A DNA stretch of 64,000 nucleotides from Clostridiales bacterium (GTDB taxonomy: Bacteria > Bacillota > Clostridia > Lachnospirales > Lachnospiraceae). Below the pieces are notes generated by a model. It ran no database searches. It was not told the origin of the DNA and saw nothing but the letters and a program-made list of their open reading frames with translations. Positions 24,401 to 32,534 of this stretch are shown in pieces. The translations under genes were made by a program, and so were the position numbers. The first letter of the stretch is position 1. Each line of letters begins with the position of its first letter. The DNA lies in the NCBI GenBank assembly GCA_018366495.1, contig JAGZHZ010000012.1:1-64000 (forward strand), written 5' to 3'.

Positions 24401-26212
24401 TTACAATACTGTTTTGTTCTGTTTTTCTGCGTTTTCTTCTTCCTGTTCTATCTTTTCTTTTCCCTCTGTCTTTGGCTCAATCGCACTTTCCAGAAGCAGG
24501 CGGATGATATCTACGCTTCCTTTTTCCCGTATTTTTTTTAGAATAGGGTGATCCATAAACCCTGCCGTGACCATGGAGATTCCGTTCAGGATAATAGATT
24601 TTCCTGGAACCTCCGATGCACGCAGTTCAATTTGATCTCCATGAAAAACTACTTTAAAAATTCTTTTGATTGCATCCTCCAGATAAGACAGAACAATCGT
24701 CAGCACTTCTTTTCCGTCTTCATCCGTGCTGAATCTGCCTTCTGCCGCAATGCGGTAAATCTCCCCATTCAGGTCAAGATTCTGAATTTCTGCTTTTTCC
24801 GCGCCCAGCTGGATTTTTTTCTCCTGCTCTCCTTCCAGAACAGACAAGATCAGCTTTCCTTCTTTCATAGAAAATCCAATCTCTCTGATTCCTTCTGTAT
24901 AATTGTTGTGGAAAACTTGCCCCATCAGAGGAAACAGACCGATATGTGCCGCCGACAGCTGATATCGTTTTCCATCCAGCTCTCTGGCTTTTTTTATCCA
25001 CGGATCATTTTCCTCTCTTTTTCTTTTCCAGCCTCCCCGCTTTATCTTTTTTCCCCTGCTACACGGATTGGAGAGATTCCATTCCAAATCCTTTAATTTG
25101 TTATATTCTCTGAGATTCTCCGGAAGCTGTCCACTTGTCTGATCCGGCTTTGGCAGATACGATTCTAAAATTTCCTGCATCACATTGCTGTTGAAAAACT
25201 CTTCATTTCCCCCTGTGGTCGCGACAATCATCTGAATATCAGGATATACAAATACGTTCTGTCCCATCATCCCATTAAAGGTAAAGCTCTCTTCTCTTTT
25301 TCCCATCCAGATCTGATATCCATATCCGACAAATCCTGTGTCAGCAGGTGGATCTGATTTCTTCGTGATCGACTCCTGCACCCATTCTTCCGAAAGAATC
25401 TGCGTGCCGTTCCATTCGCCCTTCTGCAGATAGAGCTGTCCCAGTTTCGCCATATCCTCAATGCCAAGAAACAGTCCCCATCCTCCTTTGTTGATTCCTC
25501 TCGGACATTTCTCCCAGAAAATTCTCGTGATTCCAAGCGGTTCAAACAAGCGCGGTTTCAGATAATCGACAAGCGTCTCTCCTGTCACCTCCGTCACAAT
25601 GGCAGAAAGCACATATGTATTCATGCTGTTATATTCAAAGAACTCCCCCGGCTCATGGTGCATCGGAGCCTCCAGAAAACTCTTAACCCAGTCATTTCCA
25701 GAGATCGCCCCTGTCTCATTAAAGGCAACGCCGCTTGTCATTGTCAGAAGATGCTCTACTGTCAAGTTTTTTAATTTTAACAGGCTGATAAAATTGAGAT
25801 CTTTTTTAAACAGATCTGCAACCTTTGTGTCCAGTGTAATCTTCTCTTCCTGAATCAAAAATCCGATTGCCATAGATACCACACTTTTTCCCATGGAATA
25901 TGCGGCGTGCCATAGCTCTGCCTGATATGGATAAAAACTAGCCTCCCCGATTACCTTTCCATTTTTTAAGACCATCACACTATGAAGGTGAAGTGTTTTT
26001 TTCTGCGCCAAAGCATCTATCATTTCTCTGATTCTGGAAGAAGATACCCCTTCTTTTTCCGGCGTAGAGCGCGGCAGCGGCTGTTCATATGGAATCTGTT
26101 CAGGAAAATCCGGTTTTTGAGGAAAAAATGTCACCTTACTGATTCCCTCTGTTCTGCCTCGTATAATATTCCACATCAGTTCTAATGTCGGTCCTTCTTT
26201 TACAATAGCCAT
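24401..26212 (-). CDS. Serine hydrolase, class C beta-lactamase/esterase family
   Basis: A 603-residue cytoplasmic-looking protein (no signal peptide). The serine beta-lactamase/DD-peptidase-type domain covers about 45-380: nucleophile and base in SMGK (106-109), the second motif Y-N-S near 194-196, and LTMTSG before it. Residues 400-603 form an extra beta-rich C-terminal region that I cannot assign. Such proteins hydrolyse esters or peptides; lack of export argues against a true beta-lactamase role. GGGGGGAT lies before the ATG. Monocistronic. Confidence 0.75.
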   Translation of the reverse strand: MAIVKEGPTLELMWNIIRGRTEGISKVTFFPQKPDFPEQIPYEQPLPRSTPEKEGVSSSRIREMIDALAQKKTLHLHSVMVLKNGKVIGEASFYPYQAELWHAAYSMGKSVVSMAIGFLIQEEKITLDTKVADLFKKDLNFISLLKLKNLTVEHLLTMTSGVAFNETGAISGNDWVKSFLEAPMHHEPGEFFEYNSMNTYVLSAIVTEVTGETLVDYLKPRLFEPLGITRIFWEKCPRGINKGGWGLFLGIEDMAKLGQLYLQKGEWNGTQILSEEWVQESITKKSDPPADTGFVGYGYQIWMGKREESFTFNGMMGQNVFVYPDIQMIVATTGGNEEFFNSNVMQEILESYLPKPDQTSGQLPENLREYNKLKDLEWNLSNPCSRGKKIKRGGWKRKREENDPWIKKARELDGKRYQLSAAHIGLFPLMGQVFHNNYTEGIREIGFSMKEGKLILSVLEGEQEKKIQLGAEKAEIQNLDLNGEIYRIAAEGRFSTDEDGKEVLTIVLSYLEDAIKRIFKVVFHGDQIELRASEVPGKSIILNGISMVTAGFMDHPILKKIREKGSVDIIRLLLESAIEPKTEGKEKIEQEEENAEKQNKTVL

Positions 26213-26259
26213 AAAAATCCCCCCTTATTTTCTTATTTTTATATTTTATCATACTCTTC

Positions 26260-26288
26260 TTGTGTTCTGTAAAAAAAATGGATATAAT
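26260..26288 (+). promoter_or_regulatory. Promoter of the HicB-like gene
   Basis: TTGTGT (26260-26265) and TATAAT (26283-26288) are 17 nt apart. The leader carries an IS605-like hairpin at 26337-26371. Confidence 0.6.
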
Positions 26289-26336
26289 AGAGCAGAAACC
26301 AGCGGATTTCTTATTTTTATTTTATCAAATGTGTCA

Positions 26337-26371
26337 TACCCCCCTTTCTTTAGCTATGGGGAGTGTCAACA
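26337..26371 (+). repeat. Degenerate IS200/IS605-like end hairpin
   Basis: A CCCC..GGGG pair with CTTTAGCTATGGGGAG followed by TGTCAAC resembles the sites at 4816 (ATGGGGAGTTCAC) and 32338 (ATGGGTAGTTCAC). Probably a decayed copy. Confidence 0.4.
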
Positions 26372-26432
26372 TCTCATATTCTGATAAGATTTCCACCTGT
26401 GTTTCTATTATTTTCGTAAAAAGGAGATACCT

Positions 26433-26708
26433 ATGAAATTTATATATCCTGCAGTTTTTAGAAAAACAGAATCTGGAACATTTAAAGCCTTCTTTCCAGA
26501 TCTCGAATGCTGCTATGCTGAAGGCGATACATTAGATGATGCCATTGATAAGGCAAACGAAGCTGCATATGACTGGATTTCCGTTGAGCTCTCTGAGGAA
26601 GGCGCTCTTCCTTCTATCTCCGATGAATGTGATATGGATCTTCAGGAGGGAGATATTGTACGCAATATCTCTGTAAATATCCGTTTTACGGACGGATGGG
26701 ACGAATAA
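26433..26708 (+). CDS. HicB-like antitoxin-family protein
   Basis: A 91-residue protein with the partial RNase H-like HicB fold: YPAVFRKTESGTFKAFFPDL, then CYAEGDTLDDAIDKANEAAYDWI, and an acidic C-terminus. There is no DNA-binding tail and no HicA toxin next to it, so it is an orphan HicB. Such orphans are common in Lachnospiraceae and may have lost a toxin partner or serve another role. AAAGGAG lies 7-8 nt before the ATG. Confidence 0.85.
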   Translation: MKFIYPAVFRKTESGTFKAFFPDLECCYAEGDTLDDAIDKANEAAYDWISVELSEEGALPSISDECDMDLQEGDIVRNISVNIRFTDGWDE

Positions 26709-26775
26709 ACTGCACTATCTAATCCCGCCGTCCATGTGATATCCTCAAATTTTTTCTGTTTTTCAGTAAAAAATA

Positions 26776-26827
26776 AAAACTCCCTGTCATTCTCAATAGA
26801 TCACTCTATCGAGAATAACAGGGAGTT
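26776..26827 (-). terminator. Terminator between convergent genes
   Basis: A long stem of CTCCCTGT/ACAGGGAG, ATTCTC/GAGAAT and ATAGA/TCTAT pairs is followed on minus by TTTTTATTTTTTAC, ending the DUF134 gene; it may also stop the HicB-like transcript. Confidence 0.8.
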
Positions 26828-26859
26828 TCTCCGTCTTCGTCTTTTTATTTTTCCGAATT

Positions 26860-27609
26860 TTATTTTTCTGTTCCGCAGTGACCGCCGTGATTTCCGCATC
26901 CATGATCGCCGCATTTATGGCCTTCACCATGTTCATGGTCATGATGAGAGCAGCGTGTATTCGGGTTGTATGACAATTTTCCTGCCAGGAAAGATTCCAC
27001 CTGCTCATCTGCATTTCCTGCTGCTCCTGGGAATAATTCAATTCCTGCTTCAGCCAGTGCATTTCTGGCTCCGCCGCCGATTCCGCCGCAGATCAAAGTG
27101 TCAATTCCATTTTCTTTTAAAAATCCTGCAAGCGCTCCATGACCCTGACCGTTTGTATCTACTACGTCAGCAGATACAATACTGCCGTTCTCTACTGTAT
27201 AAATTTTAAACTGTTCTGTGTGTCCAAAATGCTGAAAAACCATTCCATCCTGATATGTTACTGCTATTTTCATTTGAAAATCCCCTTTCTCTGCGATCTC
27301 TCCTGTGCCGCCCTCCAACGGTGAAAGCTCATAATTTCCGCCTTCGATTAAAAGGCTTGTCCCTTCCACCAAAAAACGTGCTACTTTTTTTCTTGCTTCC
27401 GTATAAAGATTCTGAACGGTGGCACGCCCTACCTTCATTTGTCCTGCACATTCTTCCTGTGTCATTCCCAGATAGTCGAGAAGGCGCAATGTCTCAAATT
27501 CTTCTACACTTAAGATCATCTTGTTCGCTGCCGTTTCCCTGCCCTTTGTCAAAAACTCCGGATAAAGAGGCAGACGCCAGACTCTCTTGCTTTTATTTGG
27601 TCTTGCCAT
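26860..27609 (-). CDS. DUF134 DNA-binding protein fused to NifX/NifB-type cluster-binding domain
   Basis: A 249-residue two-domain protein. Residues 1-95 form a DUF134 sigma-70-region-4-like HTH (MARPNKSKRVWRLP, EEFETLRLLDYLGMTQEECA, GRATVQNLYTEARKK). Residues 112-220 are a dinitrogenase iron-molybdenum cofactor-type domain (MKIAVTYQDGMVFQHFGHTE, GIDTLICGGIGGGA). The last 25 residues are rich in His and Cys (HHDHEHGEGHKCGDHGCGNH), a likely metal-binding tail. It probably senses a metal or iron-sulfur cluster and regulates unknown genes. AAGGAG precedes the ATG. Confidence 0.9.
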   Translation of the reverse strand: MARPNKSKRVWRLPLYPEFLTKGRETAANKMILSVEEFETLRLLDYLGMTQEECAGQMKVGRATVQNLYTEARKKVARFLVEGTSLLIEGGNYELSPLEGGTGEIAEKGDFQMKIAVTYQDGMVFQHFGHTEQFKIYTVENGSIVSADVVDTNGQGHGALAGFLKENGIDTLICGGIGGGARNALAEAGIELFPGAAGNADEQVESFLAGKLSYNPNTRCSHHDHEHGEGHKCGDHGCGNHGGHCGTEK

Positions 27610-27678
27610 TCGAGATCTCCTTTTTTATTATCATATGTTAATAGCAATTATAGACCTGTTATTAGAATATGTCAATAA

Positions 27679-28245
27679 TTATTTTCTTTCCAATTTCCAC
27701 ATTTCATAGAATACTTTTCCATATAAAAGCAGTGTCCCTGCCATGATAATGCCGCACGCAATCATCAAACTGTTAACTGCCATATCCGGGAGCTGGGGAA
27801 ACAACATCAGCAAAAAGACGGTTACATAAGAAAATGCTGTACATACTTTTCCAAACCATTTTGCCCCATCTAATTTTCTGCCGTTATGCCACAGCATCAA
27901 TCCCCCCATAACAGCCATAAATCCCTCCTTGATTAAAAATAATATAATCAAAGCTTTCATTCCATTAAACCGTGTGCTCATACAAAGGATCAAAACTCCT
28001 AGTGTAAGCTTGTCTGCGAGGGGATCTAAAAATTTTCCAAGTTCTGTCACCATATTAAACTTTCTTGCTATTTTTCCATCAAATAAATCTGTCAGCCCTG
28101 AAAGTCCGATAATTCCTGCTGCGATATAATAATCGCTCTGTGATTCGGCATGAAGATAAACCCACGCAAACACAGGAATCAATAAAATTCTGATATACCC
28201 CATAATGTTTGGAATTGTAAACCAGTCTTCTTTCTTAATCCTCAT
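27679..28245 (-). CDS. CDP-alcohol phosphatidyltransferase family protein
   Basis: A 188-residue membrane enzyme with about five to six helices. The catalytic signature DG..AR........G...D...D is complete in the DLFDGKIARKF...GKFLDPLADK segment (about 54-81). The family transfers a phosphatidyl group from CDP-diacylglycerol to an alcohol, such as glycerol 3-phosphate (PgsA). It is similar in size to PgsA but a second copy for another head group or cardiolipin-type product cannot be excluded. GGAGG precedes the ATG. Confidence 0.85.
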   Translation of the reverse strand: MRIKKEDWFTIPNIMGYIRILLIPVFAWVYLHAESQSDYYIAAGIIGLSGLTDLFDGKIARKFNMVTELGKFLDPLADKLTLGVLILCMSTRFNGMKALIILFLIKEGFMAVMGGLMLWHNGRKLDGAKWFGKVCTAFSYVTVFLLMLFPQLPDMAVNSLMIACGIIMAGTLLLYGKVFYEMWKLERK

Positions 28246-28386
28246 TTCTTTTCCTCCATTTCTTTACTTTCGATTATTTTCGTCTTTCCTCATCATACCA
28301 GAATTTTACTTTTTGTTCAACGCTTTCCCATTATGTACAATCCGTGTTAAAATAGAAATATAATGAACAGAACAGGAGGTTTTTTT

Positions 28387-29268
28387 ATGAATCATACGCT
28401 TGAAAATCATGTGATGTCTATCACAGTCTCTGATCATGGCGCTGAGCTGATCAGTATTTATGACAAAGAAAAAGAACGTGAAGTTCTATGGCAGGCTGAT
28501 GCTGCATTCTGGAACCGCCACGCCCCGCTTTTATTCCCTCATGTAGGAAAGTATTTCAACGATGAATGTCATTATAATGGAAAGATATTCCGAACACGTC
28601 AGCACGGCTTCGCGCGCGATATGGATTTTTCCTGCATTGAAAAAACAAAAGATTCCATCACGCATCGTCTCGTTTCCACAGAAGAAACAAGAGCGTATTT
28701 ACCTTTTGATTTCACGCTCACTGTCACGCACCGCTTATCTGATAAAAATATTTCCATTATCTGGGAAGTAAAAAATTCAGGACAAGATACGATGTATTTC
28801 ACAATCGGCGGTCATCCTGCTTTCCGTGTTCCGATTCTTCCAGATACAAAACAAACCGACTATTGCCTGCTGTTTCAGACGAAGGCAGACCATCTGAATT
28901 ATCTTCTGGTTGAGCCTGGAACAGGGACAGCTTCAAGAAAAAAAGTATACGCTCTTCCGCTCGACCACGGGCGTGCTGCGATTACTGCAAATCTATTTGA
29001 CAATGATGCTCTGATTTTTGATGATAATCAGTTTGATTGGGTCGCAATTGGCTATCCGGACGGTACCCCTTATGTCTCGTTGTCCTGCAAAGGATTCCCA
29101 AACTTTGGAATCTGGTCTCTGCCGGGCGCTCCTTACATTTGTCTGGAACCATGGATCGGACGATGTGATGACTTTGGATTTACAGATGATATCTCCAAGA
29201 AAGAAAATATTATCAAACTGCTGTCACAGGAAATATTTAACAGCAGTTATGCGATCACCATTCACTAG
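28387..29268 (+). CDS. Aldose 1-epimerase family protein, LacX-like
   Basis: A 293-residue beta-sandwich mutarotase-type protein. The pair of catalytic His residues is seen in RQHGFARD (about residue 80) and GGHPAF (about 147), and a late Glu in YICLEPW (about 260) is the likely base. The LacX branch is found beside sugar genes and equilibrates sugar anomers, though substrates are mostly untested. AGGAGGTTTTTTT precedes the ATG at 28387; the upstream codon at 28363 lies before this site. Monocistronic. Confidence 0.85.
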   Translation: MNHTLENHVMSITVSDHGAELISIYDKEKEREVLWQADAAFWNRHAPLLFPHVGKYFNDECHYNGKIFRTRQHGFARDMDFSCIEKTKDSITHRLVSTEETRAYLPFDFTLTVTHRLSDKNISIIWEVKNSGQDTMYFTIGGHPAFRVPILPDTKQTDYCLLFQTKADHLNYLLVEPGTGTASRKKVYALPLDHGRAAITANLFDNDALIFDDNQFDWVAIGYPDGTPYVSLSCKGFPNFGIWSLPGAPYICLEPWIGRCDDFGFTDDISKKENIIKLLSQEIFNSSYAITIH

Positions 29269-29271
29269 ACA

Positions 29272-29325
29272 AAACTGCGGCAGCCATTCAGAATTCTATC
29301 TGGTTTCTGAAGGCTGCCGCAGTTT
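29272..29325. terminator. Bidirectional stem between convergent genes
   Basis: A perfect 14-bp stem AAACTGCGGCAGCC/GGCTGCCGCAGTTT (29272-29285 with 29312-29325) lies between the plus epimerase gene and the minus MBL gene. No strong T-run, but its stability and place suggest termination for both. Confidence 0.7.
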
Positions 29326-29339
29326 ATGTTACTGACCTT

Positions 29340-30416
29340 TTACGGATGACACGTTCCGCACGGACTGTATCCTTGTTGAATCAGCGCATCTCTGCTTCCT
29401 GTATATTCCTGACGGTTTTTCTCTTTCATTTTATTTACTGCATTGCATGACGGCAGATGAAATTTCATGGATCTTGTATTTAAGATATACAGATTTTCCT
29501 GACCTGCCTCTTGCTGAATCGTCTCTTCCGCCTGGTCTCCCGGAGTAAAATCATTGCATGGTTCCTGTTCCCAAAACAGTTGTGTCCCGTCGCTTTCCAC
29601 ACGGATCGTTCCCTGCCGGTCCGTCCTGTATGTCGGAATTCCCAGATTTTCTATTCTTGCCATTGTTTCCGTCCCCGGATGACCGTAAGAATTTCTGGTT
29701 CCGCAGCTGATCACCGCATAGGAAGGCTGGACAAGATCCAGAAATTCCTGTGTGCTTGACGTATTTGAGCCATGATGATTCAGCAGATATACATCTGCAC
29801 TCACATCAACACCTGTATGCACCAGCTCTGTCTCCGTGTCCTCCCCGATGTCGCCGCAGATCAGGAAACTGTTTTCTCCATTTGTTACACGGATACAGAT
29901 AGAATCTTCATTTCCATCACTGTGACCGTAGTAAACGGGACCTAAAATTTCCATCTGAGCCGTTCCAAATGAATACACTTCCTCCTGTTGAGGATGAATT
30001 TCCATGACCTGATATTGTCTGACTGCCTCCTCAAAAGACTGATATAATTTTGTATCTCCTTCATAGTCCGGTGTCAAAATCTGATTGACGCCAAATTGAT
30101 GCAGCACACCGATCAGTCCTGCCAGATGATCCGAATCAAAATGAGAAGCCACAACATAGTCAAATGTGTCAATCCCTTGTTCTTGCAGATAGCTGACAAC
30201 AAAGGAAGACGTCTCTCTGTCTCCTCCGTCGATCAAAACATAATGTCCCTGCGATTCGAGCAGCACTGCATTTCCCTGTCCTACGTCTAAAAATTCCACT
30301 CGAAGCTGTTCTCCCTCTGCACAGACATGCTGAGGCATCATGAGGAAGATTGCTGTCATCAGCATCATACACATCATCTGTAAGAACACTGTTGCTTTTC
30401 TTATTCTCTCTTTCAT
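29340..30416 (-). CDS. Secreted ComEC-type metallo-beta-lactamase protein with Ada-like zinc tail
   Basis: A 358-residue exported protein. The signal peptide is about 1-34. The mature part is a metallo-beta-lactamase domain like that of ComEC (FLDVGQGNAVLLE, IDGGD, SHFDSDHLAG with HxDxDH, LLNHHGSN, SCGTRNSYGHP). Residues after about 310 form a small module like the zinc-binding N-domain of Ada (YILNTRSMKFHLPSC ... CGTCHP) with paired Cys residues. Secreted relatives act as nucleases or phosphodiesterases, but the substrate here is unknown. The site AGGAGTG precedes the ATG. Confidence 0.85.
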   Translation of the reverse strand: MKERIRKATVFLQMMCMMLMTAIFLMMPQHVCAEGEQLRVEFLDVGQGNAVLLESQGHYVLIDGGDRETSSFVVSYLQEQGIDTFDYVVASHFDSDHLAGLIGVLHQFGVNQILTPDYEGDTKLYQSFEEAVRQYQVMEIHPQQEEVYSFGTAQMEILGPVYYGHSDGNEDSICIRVTNGENSFLICGDIGEDTETELVHTGVDVSADVYLLNHHGSNTSSTQEFLDLVQPSYAVISCGTRNSYGHPGTETMARIENLGIPTYRTDRQGTIRVESDGTQLFWEQEPCNDFTPGDQAEETIQQEAGQENLYILNTRSMKFHLPSCNAVNKMKEKNRQEYTGSRDALIQQGYSPCGTCHP

Positions 30417-30538
30417 TTTTTCACTCCTGTCTTTTTTATGTTCTGTTCTATTGTATCTCTATTTGATCCATTTTTCCAGCCATTAAGGATGGCTTTCTCT
30501 TAATGATTACGCATAGCAGCATCGTCTGTTTCTATGAA
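30417..30538. other. Intergenic flank of IS605 remnant
   Basis: No gene. The stretch 30519-30538 lies directly outside the transposon-like end at 30539; on the minus strand it is where a TnpB guide would be copied from. Confidence 0.35.
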
Positions 30539-30780
30539 GTGAACTACTCGGCTACAAGTAACCGAGCTTTTTGCTTCAACCACCACTGCTTGGCTAATAC
30601 GAAACGGTATTGCCTAGTCTTATGCCGTGTCCACAAGCGTTAGGTTCGGCTAGTCCCTAGCCTACCATAAGTGTTTTGGAATTTACGCTACGGATTTCAG
30701 TATGCGAATTCCTTCCTTTTTTACTTTTGGCTACCTTGACCCACCGTCTAAAGCCAGTGGGATTGCGGTAGCCTCATTTC
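30539..30780 (-). mobile_element. Orphan IS200/IS605 right end with omega-RNA-like scaffold
   Basis: Read on minus, this gene-free stretch runs through a series of hairpins (GCTTGTGGACACGGCATAAG, GGCAATACCG, TTAGCCAAGCAGTGGTGG and others), then GCAAAAAGC, a CTCGG..CCGAG hairpin (30548-30566) and TAGTTCAC (30539-30546). This resembles the 3' region of IS605-type elements, where the TnpB guide (omega) RNA scaffold ends at the right end of the element. No tnpA or tnpB frame is left. Assignment is from recognition of the layout and of the GCAAAAAGC-hairpin-AGTTCAC signature shared with other sites here. Confidence 0.6.
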
Positions 30781-30788
30781 AATAAATA

Positions 30789-30832
30789 AAACGAGCTTTC
30801 ATCTCGGATATAAATAACCGAGATGAAAGCCC
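30789..30832 (-). terminator. Terminator of the sugar kinase gene
   Basis: A 15-bp stem (CGAGCTTTCATCTCGG with CCGAGATGAAAGCCCG, 30792-30832) is followed on minus by TTTTATTTATT. It lies about 24 nt past the stop at 30856. Confidence 0.85.
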
Positions 30833-30855
30833 GAAGTCTTAAATGATCGGAAAGT

Positions 30856-32187
30856 TTATGCAAAAAAGAACGTTCCAGATGCAAGATCAAATGCGTAGAG
30901 CGCACAGCCATAGGCAGCTTCTTCCTCAAACGGAGTCATGGAAAGAGGCATTTGAAAACGTTCAGAAAATAATGTCTGAAGAAGAGGATTTTTACGGAGA
31001 CCATTTCCACTTCCCATAAGACGAAGTCCTGTCCGATGCGCAGCAGGAAATTGTTCATAAAATTGATATAATTCTTCACAGATTCCTTTTAAAACACTGT
31101 AGACAAGAGAAGAAGGATGAAAAGAATCAAAAGTCAGACCAGAAATTGTTCCGCTGCTTTTTGGATCTGTCCGGCTTCCGAGAAATCGTGTGTCAGTCAC
31201 TGGAATTTTTGAAGAGGAAGCTCCTGCCTCTGCCATTTTATTTATAATGGTATATGGATCAGATGGCACATCAGCAGAAAATTCTTTCAGAAGTTCCATG
31301 AAAAAGTTTTTCAAAAGAGCGTAGGCTGATCCGGCACAGAGACTGGAAGCGGTTAAAAGCCATGAATGATTGAGATAAGGACGCACTTCTAAGCCTTCTG
31401 GAAGAAAAGAAGGAAGCTCCTGGATGGCAAGTGAAAGCTGTCCTCCTGTGCCAATGTTGATGAGGAGAGTGCCTGGAAGCTGGCATGAACCATAGTAGCT
31501 TGCCTGGTTGTCTCCAATCGCAAGAGTTACACTCGTTCCAGAGGAATGAATCCCCAATTCTTTTTCAGAAAGTGCAACGCGCGGAAGCAGTGTCAGAGGG
31601 ATACCAGCTCTGGAGAGCGCTTCCGTATCGAATGCATTTTTTTCAAGGTCAAATGCCCCAAGACTGGCGGCCATAGATGGATGAAGAAGCGGTGAGGAGC
31701 GTCCGCACAGCTTCATTGCGACAAAGTCTCCGATTGTGCAGAAAACGGAAGTATGCTCTGGAATTCTTTCATTTTTCAGATGAAAAAAGCAGGTCGCTAT
31801 GCCGAAACCAGAAGAGATGTGATATCCGGTCAGCTCTGATACAGCTTCTGCATAGGAAGAAGAGGCAAATGCTTCGTTACCGCTTTGATCCTGCCATGTG
31901 TAGAGAGGGGAAAGCGGGTTCCCGGCAGAATCGAGATATAAAATACCGTGCATCTGTCCCGTGATTCCAATGCTGACAGGCACAGGATAATCTTTCAGGC
32001 AAAGATTTAAAAGATCTTCACAGATCTGAAGTAAAACAGAAGGGTCCTGAAGATGTTCAAAATGATGAACGGAAGGTAGTGCAGCGCTGTTCGGCACGGA
32101 TTTTGAAAATAAAAGCTTGCCTGTCACTGTCTCGGCAACGACAGCACAGACAGTGGTAGAACCAAGATCAATTCCAACTGTATACAT
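30856..32187 (-). CDS. FGGY-family carbohydrate kinase, sedoheptulokinase-like
   Basis: A 443-residue sugar kinase of the FGGY/actin-like fold. The N-terminal GIDLGSTTV (5-13) is the phosphate-1 motif; IGITGQMHGILYLD and YTWQDQSG (about 96-130) resemble sedoheptulokinases; GDFVAMKL and the phosphate-2 motif NIGTGGQL (about 248-255) follow. It transfers ATP phosphate to a ketose, possibly sedoheptulose, but related kinases use xylulose or others. Monocistronic, with a terminator at 30789. Its leader has a GACCGG/CCGGTC hairpin (32207-32230) and a TATAAT (32244-32249, minus) with a weak -35. Confidence 0.8.
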   Translation of the reverse strand: MYTVGIDLGSTTVCAVVAETVTGKLLFSKSVPNSAALPSVHHFEHLQDPSVLLQICEDLLNLCLKDYPVPVSIGITGQMHGILYLDSAGNPLSPLYTWQDQSGNEAFASSSYAEAVSELTGYHISSGFGIATCFFHLKNERIPEHTSVFCTIGDFVAMKLCGRSSPLLHPSMAASLGAFDLEKNAFDTEALSRAGIPLTLLPRVALSEKELGIHSSGTSVTLAIGDNQASYYGSCQLPGTLLINIGTGGQLSLAIQELPSFLPEGLEVRPYLNHSWLLTASSLCAGSAYALLKNFFMELLKEFSADVPSDPYTIINKMAEAGASSSKIPVTDTRFLGSRTDPKSSGTISGLTFDSFHPSSLVYSVLKGICEELYQFYEQFPAAHRTGLRLMGSGNGLRKNPLLQTLFSERFQMPLSMTPFEEEAAYGCALYAFDLASGTFFFA

Positions 32188-32337
32188 AAGATATTCCCTT
32201 TCTTTGAGACCGGATCTGTGGCACCGGTCTTTTTTATAGTTCTATTATAATAGGAAAAAAAAGAAATGAAAAGTCAGAACAGGAATCCATAGTCAACTTT
32301 TACTGGATAAAGTCAGGAGCTAAAATTTTATAAATTT

Positions 32338-32380
32338 TTAGCCAGAAAACCCACTACCTTTAGGTGATGGGTAGTTCACA
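32338..32380 (+). repeat. Orphan IS200/IS605-like end
   Basis: TAGCCAGAAAACCCACTACC, CTTTAGG and ATGGGTAGTTCAC form a short imperfect hairpin (CCCACTACC/GGTGATGGG) with the trailing AGTTCAC. The same sequence with a few changes occurs on the opposite strand at 57866-57905, proving a dispersed repeat. No transposase nearby. Confidence 0.65.
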
Positions 32381-32441
32381 TATACAAATTCTTTCACTTT
32401 TAAAGCTCATCCGCTTTCTGGCGACTGAATGATAAAAAATC

Positions 32442-32487
32442 AACAGCATAATATGGAAAAACCAAATTCCCCCCATATTATGCTGTT
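32442..32487 (-). terminator. Terminator of LytTR regulator
   Basis: A perfect 15-bp stem (32442-32456 with 32473-32487) is followed on minus by TTGATTTTTTATC, 48 nt past the stop at 32535. Confidence 0.8.
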
Positions 32488-32534
32488 TCTTTCTTGTTTG
32501 CTGTACAGTTCGGATCTTATCTCTTTTCCCATTC

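Noticed and set aside
24401..26212. True secreted beta-lactamase
   Set aside because: It has the SxxK fold motifs but no signal peptide or lipobox, so drug resistance is unlikely.
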